Assembly: GCF_963662255.1 (NCBI RefSeq)
Contig: NC_085047.1
Location: forward strand, 90,144,259-90,208,258
DNA from: Cinclus cinclus
Lineage: Eukaryota; Chordata; Aves; Passeriformes; Cinclidae
Length of the DNA: 64,000 nt
Reading direction: 5' to 3'
Position 1 is the first letter of the stretch; the number at the start of each line of letters is the position of its first letter. Shown piece after piece: positions 24,585 to 36,000 of this stretch. Below the pieces are notes generated by a model, which did not search any database, was not told where the DNA came from, and was given only the letters and a program-made list of their open reading frames with translations. The translations under genes and the position numbers were made by a program.

Positions 24585-27500
24585 CCCAAGTACCACATCA
24601 TATTCTGATGCTTAAACCTAATCAATCTTTTTCTGTGACTACAGCATCAAAATGCCAGGGTTCCAACAGGAATTTGGAGGCTCAGTTAGTGCTTCAATTT
24701 CCAGCACTGCTGTGCTTTACACTATTAGCTTCAGGTTGCTGAAGAAAATCAGTGCATTTTTAAGAATGATTTCTCATTCTGCTGTATTGATGTTCTACCA
24801 AGAGCTGGCCCAAGCAAAAAGCAGGCTTTCAAGAAATGGAAACTATTCATCCAATGACATTCTAGACAGCCCAAAGAAGCACTACAGAGCACTGTAGAAT
24901 TTGCCAGCGCAAATGTGGTCAAAGTGGCAACCTTGGTTTCTCACATAATCCCCCTCATCTGCAGTACATGCTGTTTCACAACATTTTAGGGGCAGGCCTC
25001 CTGATGCCATCTCTAGGTACTAAAGGTCTTCAACCTCTTATTTTCCTCCAATTAATTCTACATCTTTTAAGGCAGAACTATAATGAGTATATCCCTTACA
25101 GCACATTCCTAAATGGAGCAAGCACAGTCACATAAAAAACCTCTTGCAGGTATTTGTCTCTAGCCTTTGATGGGATGACTTGCCATTGACACGCTGTGTT
25201 TTTTCAGGGATTTTGCACATTGTCAGGTTGCATCACACTGTCTCTGCCCATGACAAAATAAAGCCTGGAAAGTGTGTGACAAGGGTTGAAAATACATTAA
25301 TATTGGATCTGTTTTTTAAAGCAAAATTCACTCAGCTTTTCATAATTTTATTCAACAGCTAGCCAGGTTACATCTGTGACTGACAATTCTCTTCCCAGTC
25401 TGTTAGTCCTTTATGTCTGTGGTTTGTCCTGCATATCTCATTAATTCTTCCTTAATAATGGCATTACCTTGGTTCAGTTTGTCTCATGAACTTTGCTTTA
25501 TTTTTCAAGCAGAGAAAAGACCTGTCTTGTCTGCATCAGTTCCTGTATATTTAAGATGAATTAATGTTCTGACACCAAATAGCTCTTAAAGAGAAGTCTG
25601 ATGTAATCCACATTGTGGTATTAATTCAGCAGAAATTAAATGTACATCTTATATCCTGTCTAACGATGGGAAATTATATTGAAAAAGGAGCTCAGCTCCT
25701 GCCTTAAAAATCTGTTGCATACATATAAAAAATCTTTCTGTCTTCCAGCTAGAGTAGATTATAAATCATCTAGAAGAACAACCTGAGTCACCAGCCTCTT
25801 TCATAGGATAAAATGAAGTTATTTATAACTTTTCTGGGGCATTTTGATCTCAGAGTGATGGTCTTCACCTGCCTGGTGACAGAATCCAAGCTCCTGTCTC
25901 TGGGGATGCCAGCCCCATATTTTGCCACTAGCTTGCATCTACATCCATGTCTGACAGTGCTTAAAAATTTAATAAATGCAATGGTAATATTTTCCATTTT
26001 ACATATGTGACTTGATATTTTGTGTCCTCAGAGCCTGTTCTTAAATAGTAACTGCTAATTCTCCCTCTTGGGTATGATTCTCAGACTCCACAGAAACTGG
26101 TAAACATCTTCAGATGTCTGAAGTTGTCCTCCTAGGGAACAAACTTTTTTTAGTATTTATTTTTATTTTTTATGTTTTTTTGACATCCCATGGCCTTACT
26201 GCTGCTTCCTGACATATTGATTAGTCTGTTTACAGTGTCAGCAAAACAAGGGTTTGAAAGAACTTCAATTTCTAACCTGTGGGCCTTGCCTTTGTGTTTT
26301 ATCTGCATAAAGGATAGTTTAATAGACTGTTACTCTCAGCTTTAGATTTTAATTCATATCCATTCCTCCTTCTGCCTGAAAGTAATCTTTCCACCCTCTT
26401 CTCTCACAAAAATCTGTATTGCTGATATTCTTCTGAACTTAAATACTTTCCAATTGTCACTCAAAGCATGAGTATATTTTAAAAAAGATTGTTTCCATGA
26501 GAAACCTCAGAATGCACTTGTTTAAAATAATAATCTTTTTCCAGAACAACTTTATACTAATTTCTATACAGCTGCCTATCCCTGTAAGAAAGCATAATCT
26601 TTACTGAGAATTCTTACAGTGTATGAAAGCAGTAGAAGAAGTAGAAGTATGTAAAGAAAAAACATAAGTCCATGCAAGTATCTGACAGATTCAAGTTTAT
26701 ACTTGGTAAACGCTGGACATTTCTGGTTAATCGGTGAGTAAATTGTTCTTGTCCTAGATAAAAGGCCCATTACAAGGCCCCTTACTACTATTTAAAATGT
26801 TTCCCTTTTTCCTACATGAGTGCTGGAAAAGAATCAGGCAGAAATCCAGTTCTGACTTTTACTAGTAGGTTTGTATGTTGGCTCATTGGTGGGAACTCCT
26901 GATCTAGATTAAAATTGCTATTGATGCTTTCTTTTACCCACAAGGTTTTACAAAAAAAAAAACCAAAAAATCAGACATTTTGGGGGAAAAACTCCCCATT
27001 TTTAAGACCATATCTTGAATAGTCAATTCAAATTACCTTTCAAATTATTTTACTTATCTTACTTCAAATTATCTTATTATTCTTAGTAGTCTCAGTACAA
27101 GGGAATTGGAAAATAATGGTGACCATATTTGAGAAGATCATACAGGAGTGTACAGAAATACATTTAAAGTACTTTATTTCTATTTTCATTTTCAGAGGAG
27201 CACAAGGCATGGAAGAATGTGTTCATCCCTCAGATTACTTCTACAAGCAGAGGTAAGATTATCTCCCGTAAATCTTGAAAAACTCATTTTGCTGAAAGAA
27301 AGAAGTCTTGAGTTGGAGTCCCTGTGGCAGCCAGACTTCAGAAGAAACATGTGAGAGGTTATGGACACATTTGTGTGCAATGATTGTGTCACCTGGGTCA
27401 GCAGAGTAGTATAAGGTTTTTCTGTGTTAGCAAAGGCAGGGCATGACAGAAGTTGTCTCTGCTTACTTTTGCAGCTAAATTCACTGTCAGCAAGTGGTTG

Positions 27501-28140
27501 CACAGCCTGTCCAGCTGGATTCTGTTAAAAACAGTAATTTCTGCCTCAGTTAGCCTAGGCTGATTGATCTGCTGCTGAGAAAAGGCTGGGCAGAAAAAGG
27601 GAACAGTGGCTGCTTATGAGTGGGTGTTTCAGATTATCCACTGAATTCACAGTTTTTAACCAAGTGATGAGTCCAATTCTGAAAAATGATTCAGGCTCAG
27701 TTTTTTTACCTTTTCTTGGGGAACCTGGCATTTGCTTGCAGGTATTGCTGTTGCTGAGCTCAGTTCTTGTTGTCTTGTGCGCCTTTATCACACCAGGATG
27801 CACGTTAAATTAGAACAGAAACTGTGGCTATAGCCTGCTTATGCCTCATTCAGCACCTAAGTAACCACTTAATGTCTAAATTGAGATGATAAGCACAAAC
27901 ATCTTCTCGAAATCAAAATTATTCAAATGTTAAAAAACTGCCCTCCTGAGAAGACACAAAGTACCTAAAATAGGTACCCAAAATAGGGTGGTTTTCTGTG
28001 CTCTATGATTATGAGTTCCTCTGAGGAGCACTCAAGATTGTTGTCAACTGTTATCCAAGTAGCTGTAAAAATGTGTTCCTTTCACAGTTTATTATCACAG
28101 TGTGTTTCAGTGCGAGGGTTACAGTTATGCCTACGGATAT

Positions 28141-28375
28141 GGTTCAGAAAACCACAAAACCCAGAGATCCAGGGACTCTGAAGCTACAAAAGCCATGCCA
28201 AGGGGAACACAGGACTGTCATAACATGGGTCCCTCCACATCTTTCTACTTGGCACCAGCCTCACCCCCATGAGGCTTTTAATCCTGTTAGGGTTACCCTT
28301 AGGGTAGGGTTACACCTAGTGTTACACCTAGGTTTGGGGTTCAGAAAACCACAAAGCCCAGAGGTCCGGAGACTG
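28141..28375. repeat. Direct-repeat pair flanking about 157 bp
   Basis: The sequence ggttcagaaaaccacaaa followed by (a/g)cccagag(a/g)tcc occurs at 28141-28180 and again at 28338-28375. The two copies match at nearly all of about 36 positions. The sequence between them includes the telomere-like block at 28286-28340. The pair could come from a segmental tandem duplication with divergence of the middle part, or from the ends of an unrecognised element. No terminal TG...CA or transposase is visible. Confidence 0.8.
28286..28340. repeat. Degenerate telomere-like repeats (TTAGGG / TTACCC)
   Basis: The tract reads gttagggttacccttagggtagggtta and then two copies of gttacacctag. It mixes the vertebrate telomere word TTAGGG with its mirror-like variant TTACCC and with TAGGGTTA. 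It is short and imperfect, so it is a telomere-like tract and not a true interstitial telomere array. Confidence 0.6.
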
Positions 28376-30404
28376 TCATGTTCCACTTTCAGTTTTAAAC
28401 AAAGATACCTAGACAGTGGAAAGCAGCAGTGTTTCAATACAATTTGGGTGCTGTGAGCTCTTGCCTTTGTTCCTCCAAGGTGATGTACTGAGGTGTAGCT
28501 GAATTCTGTGTATAAAAGCAAACTAAACGAAAATTGCATTCAAAAATGTCAGCCCCTTAGATCAGGCTGAACTGAACACTGTGGAACGTCATCACTATGA
28601 ATGCACTAAACACTGCCCATAATTATGAGACAAACATTTACCACAATAAATCTTCAAGATTTTGTTCCCAATACAAGGGACTCAAAATGAGTTTGCATGA
28701 GTGACATTCATTTTGTCCTAAGGTTACATGAAGAATTTTGACTGCCGTAACAATCATGTTCTCAGAAAACAATCAATGTATTTTACCTCTTTCTACTAAG
28801 TTTTCCTACTTACCTGTGGCAATAGCACAGTTTTGAGCCTTCAGATTGGCATCAGTGACTTTGGCCATTGGAAGATAGAGAGGCTGCTTTTAAATTGTGG
28901 GTGTTGGAACACTTCCAAATGCCTGGATCCAGTTCACCCAGCTAAGTTGCAGCCTCCTGCTGGACGTGGCTTTGCCCCAGTTTGTCCATTGTGTCTTGGC
29001 TTTAGTTGAAGACAATCCAGATGAACTCACCAGACAGGAGATAGGACAAGCTCTAGTGAGAGCCCAGCTCTAGATTTTACCTGATGGTGCTCTGTTATCC
29101 AGGTTCTCCTCTGCTGATTCCTTTCCACTGTGCCCTTTTCTTCCCCTGACCATACTGCTCTTCTTATCCATCCGGCTCCAGGCTTATTTCCTCTAGCTCC
29201 TCTACTCTACTCCTCGCAGCTGTTGTATCTTCTTGTAGCCCGTTCTTTTTCAGGTGCCTATCACTTCTCAGGCCTTTTCTGCCTGGCCCCTCTGTCTCAC
29301 ATACACATTTTATTTTATTGTTATTTCCTTTCACCAACACCTTCAGAAGCTATCTCTATGATACACCTTCTGCCTTCAAGGACAGTGATCCTGACAAGTC
29401 ATATTGAGTCTCTGTTTCCCTAGCAAACGGATATATAACATTCTTTTCTTTTTAATATTGAAGAGAGGATTCTTGGTAATGTTTTGTCTTTTCCCTTTAT
29501 GTTTACTGGCATAATTCTAAAATTTTTTTCCCCCAATCAATACTACATAGTGAAAAATACAAAGACCATTTTCTAGCTGTTGCTTGACTTCTTCTACCAA
29601 GCTAGGTTGAAACCGTGCCCCACAGACTCCAGTAATTAAACTAATTCTCTTGTTTTCAATCAAATAAATAAAAGGTGCAAAACTACAAATACTGTTCCAT
29701 GATGCCGAAAAAATAAAGAAGAAAATAAAGTGACCATTGTTCACAGGTTAAAACGTCCTATTTTGTGAATACAATCAGGGCACAAATGGACACTGTGATG
29801 TCACTGACCCTCCTAGGGTCCTTAAGATTTTTAAATGTAGAAGCTATCTTAAACTTAGTTGATTTAAGCACAGTCCATTCTAAGTTATAGTTTTAGGGAA
29901 CACTCCTTTGGGATTGTATCCTTGCAGTCCTTTGTTAGAAGTTGTAAAAAGGCCTGCAAAAACAGCTCCAGAATGCTGCCTTCTGGACAGAAAAAGGTGG
30001 GGGTTTTAACAATTATTTCCTAGTTAGGGTGTTCTCTTTTAAGAGTAGTAGATCTCCAAGAACTTGTCAAATTAAATACTGTAAAAATCTCTTTGAATGA
30101 GGCACAGAAGTGTGGAGTATGAATTTAACTGTTCAAACCAGGATGCTAATTTGATAAAAACCACAGCAAGATTCCCAGTTTGCAGCATTTTGCAAACCAA
30201 GGTCTGAAATTTGTGCCAATCACAGAGGATGAAAGAGAAATATGAATTAAAGATTGTACAAGTGTTTTCCAAGTACATGGGAATGAATTTAAGATGAGCT
30301 CAGCACAAGTGACTTATCAAATGTCACAGTCTACAACTCCAGAGAAGTTTTGGAGACTTAAAAGGTCGCTTTGAAACCCACAAAAAAAACTGGCTCACTC
30401 AGCC

Positions 30405-30690
30405 AATCCACATAAGACTTCTGCTCCAGACTCTTCACCAGCTCCAGTGCCCTTCTCTGAGCACAGTCCAGCCCCTCAGTGTCTTTCTTGTCATGAGAAC
30501 ACAGGATTTGAGGAGTGACCTCACCAGTGCTGAGTACAGGGAGACAATCCCTGCCCTGCTCCTGCTGGCCACACCATTGCTGGTACAGGCCAGGGTGATG
30601 TTGTCCTTCTTGGCCACCAGGGCACACGTCTGGGCCATGTTCAACCACTGTCAGCAAACACCAAGTTGCCCCTGATTTCTTGTCTGACTT
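30405..30690 (-). mobile_element. CR1 LINE fragment (ORF2 C-terminal region)
   Basis: Read on the minus strand, this encodes remnants of the CR1 reverse-transcriptase C-terminus: MAQTCALVAKKDNITLAC, then SNGVASRSRAG and VSLYSALVR, and in a shifted frame QRRALELVKSLEQKS. The same region is present and directly alignable at 49205-49400 (shared segments encode LYSALVRP and [15 protein letters not shown]). The copy lacks both the upstream polymerase core and the 3' UTR tail, and it has frameshifts, so it is an internal fossil fragment. Confidence 0.85.
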
Positions 30691-33075
30691 TCCTCCTCAA
30701 ACAGCAGTTGAGTACTCAAGAAACTACCCAGAAATAAAGAGTACAAGTTCTTTTAAATTAAGGTATACAGTACTCTTTATATCAGAAGCCACAAGGGGAG
30801 AACAAAACCTTCACATGTGTCATTTAACTCATTCAAAGGCTCACAGGCTTTAGTAGGCAAAAACAGGGAAGGAAAAGAATGGGAAAAAGTCAGTGTACTC
30901 AGAAGGTACTAGAGTTTCTTGAGGGACTGAGAAAACCATACTAGGTTTTCTTACAAGAAAAAAAAAACATGAGAGAAACACTCAAATGAAAGATAATAAA
31001 TATTAATAATGGGAGAGTAATTTCTTTTGAAATTAATTTGTAGAAAATGCTGAGTATAAAAGATTGTAGTACGGCTAAAATTTCCTTTTGGAATGCTTCA
31101 GGCTCCTATCAGGAAAGTTGAAATGTAATGCTATGTTAGAACATGTAATTGAAGCTCCGGGTATTTGAGTTTGAGTAAAACGGAAAATATAGATCCCTTG
31201 GGAAATTGTGCTCAGAAGGCACAGTTCTGGGCAGGTTCTGTTCTGGATTTCATGTGCTCTCTCCTCTCTGACGCTACAGGACAGAAAGAGCTGGTCAGGC
31301 AGCATGCCCTGTAGGAATGTAAAATGAAGAATTCTCTCTTCAGAAGAAGCTGTGCTTCACAATGCTCACTATGGTTTCTTTCATGAGAGCATCCTACCAT
31401 ATGTGGGTAAGAGAAATTTTTTTAGCCATTTAAGTTTAAAATGTTGGCTAACATTCAGATTATATGCAATTTTCAATGTCAGAATTTCCAAAACAGAAAT
31501 TCTAAATTTCAGTTAAGACTAATTGTGAGCGTGTGGCAAAGCACCATTTGAAAACATTTTGTACTGTCAAAACAAAACTGTGCCACTGTTGGATTACACG
31601 TATCTGTAGCAGATCTGGCACAGGCAGTGGCAATGAAGTATACCATGCTTGCTTTTCCTTTTTGTCATTCTGGAGGGTGTCAGCCATGAAAAGTCAGTCT
31701 ACATTTATTTCTTAGACCTTCATAGTAAATGCCATTAAGACATCAGCTTCTGAGGAGGGAGGTGATGCAGGCCTTGTGCAAAGCACTGTTAGGAAGACTC
31801 TTGAATTACGGAAGTGACAACTTCTAACTGCTATTGACAAGATATTGGCATTAATTGGTACAAGATAATACATTGATCCAGTCCCACAAAGCAGAAATGG
31901 AGTGTCCTGGGAACCACAACACAGGAGAGAGGACACATTAACTGTACCAGCAATACCTTTCACCAGTGAGCAGTGAAAGGGTGAATTGTGCGTGATAATA
32001 AAATATCATAAGAAAAGATCAGTCTCAAGTTGGACTCCTGCAGTTGAATGGACACTTGCCAACCTTGGCCACTCTCTGCCTGTAGCTCATTTCCCCCACT
32101 TTAAATAAGGAATACTTAAATAAGGAAAAGTATCACTGAAACAAGGTTAAGACTTATGTCATTTTCAGTCACTCTCAGTGACAATGGTGGGAACAAGTTC
32201 ATCAAGTACAGTTTTCTGTGTTCAGATTGGGTGAAATATGTTAAATTAGGTCCCTCTGAATGACAGAAAGAGAAACGCTGAATATCCAGCTACTGCCCAA
32301 CACAAGGTTCAGTGTAAAACAATGTGTGAGCGTGTAATTAAAGATTTATAGCAGTTCATCTGTAGAAGAGGCCATAAGGACACTTCAGAAACTTCTAAAG
32401 TGTTCAGATTTGCAACTTGCGCATTTTTAATACAGCTATTTTTTTCAAGTCATCTTGAATTTCAGCACAGTAGCAGAGAAGGCAAATGAGCAAATGCTGC
32501 TCCTGACAAGATCTGTCCATCTGTCATGGTTTTTCCACATAATAGTGTTAGGAAATGTCAGCTGTCACTTGCAAGTGAATGTGTGCAGGTTCAGCTGCCT
32601 AAATTTATCATAGCGGGTGACAGACCTAGAGAAATTCATCCAAGGCTTTGTTCCTAACAGCTGCCACAGCTTTGGATGCAGCATCTATCCTCTGTGTGAC
32701 TGACTCACAACACTACAAATTACAAAGTGCAATTGGGCAGCAACTAAACTTCAGCCAGCTCCACTGCAGTTCCCCTCAGCCAGCTGGGCACACTCCTTTG
32801 CACCAACCAGTTTCTCAGGACACTTTGCTGAGTTTGGCAGGATTACCTGTAAGACATTTTCTTAGACTTCCCCATAAAAGCTTTCCTCAGATGAGGTGTG
32901 TCACCTTATCTGGGTGATCTCATGTAGATTATCGTGCTAACCCTAAACTTCCGTGTTAAAGGGATGGTTTTGAAGTGCTGCAAGCCACGTAGCCAGAGAA
33001 GGGGACACTGCAGGACAAGCTGAGCATAAATAGCCAATATACTTATGTTCAATCTGAGTCTCCTGTGGTCCCAGC

Positions 33076-33097
33076 CACACTACCTAAAGGTAGTGTG
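33076..33097. repeat. Perfect inverted repeat (10-bp arms, 2-nt loop)
   Basis: The left arm cacactacct (33076-33085) and right arm aggtagtgtg (33088-33097) are exact reverse complements separated by aa. It is followed at once by ccta-aaggttaggttaggtttgccta, so the word cctaaagg recurs nearby. With a two-base loop it would extrude as a cruciform more readily than fold as a pre-miRNA, so no RNA gene is claimed. Confidence 0.85.
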
Positions 33098-36000
33098 CCT
33101 AAAGGTTAGGTTAGGTTTGCCTAAAGCAAAGGATAGAATTAGCTTTTAGAACATGTGCTCTTCATGCCAGTGTATTTATATTTGAGTTAGCATCTGTTTT
33201 TCTTTATTTCAGCTGAACATAGATCCCTTAGGGCATATGAATCCAGATGTATTGCAAAGTATGACATTTTGATGCTTGACAAAGAATATCCTGCAAATTT
33301 AGGAGCATTTGATAAGCTTTTGCTTTCTATTTCACAGTTCGGGAATTTTCTCTTTATTTTTTGACTTGCACTCTTTCTTTTATGCAGTACTCTTAATTTA
33401 GAAAGGAAAACCTTTCAGGAAGTTCTTTGTAGCAGATGACAGCAATGACTGACCTTATCTTTCATAAGATTTCATATACTGACTTTGCTCTAACAGATGA
33501 CAAAATACAAGCATCCACTAGCTTTTGCTGCTTTAATGAACCTTCCTAATAAGCCCATTCTGTGAAGAGAGAACTGGAGAGAAAACAAGAGCAAAATTTA
33601 GTGAAAAGGAAAGAAGACAAGAAATTATTAAAACTGGTAAAATATTTTAAAATTATTCCTGAACTTGTTATGAATTATTATTTCCTGAAAGTGTCTGTTT
33701 TCCCTTTTTTTGCCACTTCCCATTTTGTGGCTTCCTGCATATTTCTACAAGGTTCTGCAAAGCTAATCTCATGAGACAGAGCTCTAAGAGGCAGCCCAAA
33801 TTTATTTCCATAATAAAGCTACCCAAAGCTCCAGCCTGACACAAGTCTCTCTGAACTGGAGTTGTGTTCTTATTGTAAGATCCTGAATAATGACTGATGC
33901 ATGTTTGTGTCAAACTACAATGTTTCTCAACTGAGGTCCTGGCTTTGTTTTCCACTGTCCAAAACCAGATCAATATGCAGTTTACCTCTGTTAGATAACA
34001 AGAAATGGACTACAACCTCCTCTGTCTTTCCTGGCTCCAGGCTCTTATAATTCTCTTAAATGAATTTCAAGCAATCTCTTCTCCAGCCACCATTTCCTAT
34101 ATGCTCAAGTGTATATGGTCCCATTAGAGCCCATAAGCTGCAGTTTCATGTATCCCTTATGCTTTTTTACCAAGGAAACACAGCTGTTTCTCTGTTCCTT
34201 TCCCTCCTTCCCCAAGGAAACAAAAGCCTGAATATTTCAGTTTCTTGCTTCATGTAAGGTCGTACCTACAGACTCTCTTCTACAATGCCTACTGTTGGGA
34301 AAAATACAAAAGCTGAAAACTCTGAACACAAATGGTGCAAGCACAAAGAAGCCATTACAATTTTTCTGTATTTATTACTTTTTCTCACTTTCCTACATTG
34401 TTCTCACATTGCTGATATGATTGTGTGATACTGTTGGCACGTTTATTGCAGCTGAATCTTTTGATGTTGCATTTGCAACACCAATTTGCATTAATTGCTT
34501 TGAAGAAAGTTATGTAATACTCAAAACAGAGACAGCTAACTGAAAAGATACACTCAATTTCATGTGTATGTATTCATCTGAGAGAATTCACCACCATTCA
34601 AGACATGGTACAGAAAACTGGTTTTTTTGGCAAAAACATCTGACAATTAGAAGGGGATTTGCTGTGAATTTCAGGCAGCAAACTCCTTCTGTTGGTCTGT
34701 GCATGGATGGACTCTGACTTCAAGAGTCACTACATACCTCAGCATGAAACTTTGCAATAGTGCCGAGAGCCCAAGCCTGCTCTCTGAGATGGAAGTTTTC
34801 CAACTTACATCAGTAACAAGGCAATTAGGAACCAGACAAATTTATTTGTATGGGTTAGTAAAGACTTGTTATGTGTGATAACTTTCCCACAAGAACAGCT
34901 TTTGAGATAGCTGCCAAATGAAAATTGAATGCTATGATATTGTGTTTATTTATGCATCTGTTATCACTGCTCTTATTTACATGATCCTGGCAAATTTTCC
35001 TGTGTTTTGCAGTGCAGACACATTTTTATTGCACGTTTGAAGCATTAAGTTCATATTGAATGAGATAAATAGTAAAAAAGCCTTCTGTTCAACCCTTTTG
35101 AACAGAATATGTGTGTTCACACATTTCTCACAGGAGATGAGAGTTCATAGAACTTCAGAAACTCTGCGTGCTCTTCTGGTCTCATTTCATATATCAGTTT
35201 CATGTCATTCCATTCTGATTCCTATCCATATTCCACCTCCAGGTGGTGCCAGGAAGGTGAACAGAAGTGAGATATCAAAGCCACCGTGTCAATACTGCAA
35301 GTTGCTTATGATGAAAGCTTCAAAACTCTTGGATAGGTGTTATGTCAAAAGAACACAGCAGAAATTAATCTGACAAGGGTGATAATGCCAGCTCAGAGAC
35401 ATATTAAGTCAGGCACAGCAACCCATGAATGCATCCATACTGCTCTTAGGTTCCACAGTTCAGAATAAATTCCATTGAAGGGATAGATATCCATAGTTTA
35501 TGTAGTCTAGTAAGAAATGGCTGAGGAAGGATACAAGTCCTCTGTTAAACTGCTTCAGTGGAGTAGATACTATGGGAAGATAAAACATTCATGCAAAAAT
35601 AGGAAAGCTGGCATAAGACCAAATGCACAGACGCCTGGTTCTAAAGTCTATTCAGCCTTTTGAAATGGTCAAAACAAACAGTTTGAAGATTGATTTATAC
35701 CACATTACAGGAGAAGCTGAAATAATAAGTTTCCTAAGGAAAGCAGAAAATGGAACCTATTAGGTTGTTGAGTCATTCCAAAACAATATTTTCAGATGGT
35801 TCTGGCACTGGTAATTTATTTTCTTTGTCTTTACAGCATTATCTGTCATCTTATGTTCTAAATGGCTTCCCACAGTTTAGTGGGAAAATTTTATGACTCA
35901 ATTAAGGGTGGCTTGTTTTAGACAGAAGAAATTAACAGTAATATTGTGTTGCACTGGTTAAAAAAACATACAAAAACCCTGAAACAACACATTATTTTGG

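Larger units (their letters stand above)
16001..30404. other. Non-coding DNA, no gene recognised
   Basis: A long interval without a recognisable exon. The part at about 16.0-16.7 kb is less AT-rich and carries a 139-codon minus-strand frame that resembles nothing known. A short exon-like interval with good splice signals at 27196-27252 is reported as a finding but is not called as a gene. A telomere-like block with flanking direct repeats lies at 28.1-28.4 kb. Otherwise only scattered homopolymers, such as T12 at 24573, are seen. Confidence 0.55.
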
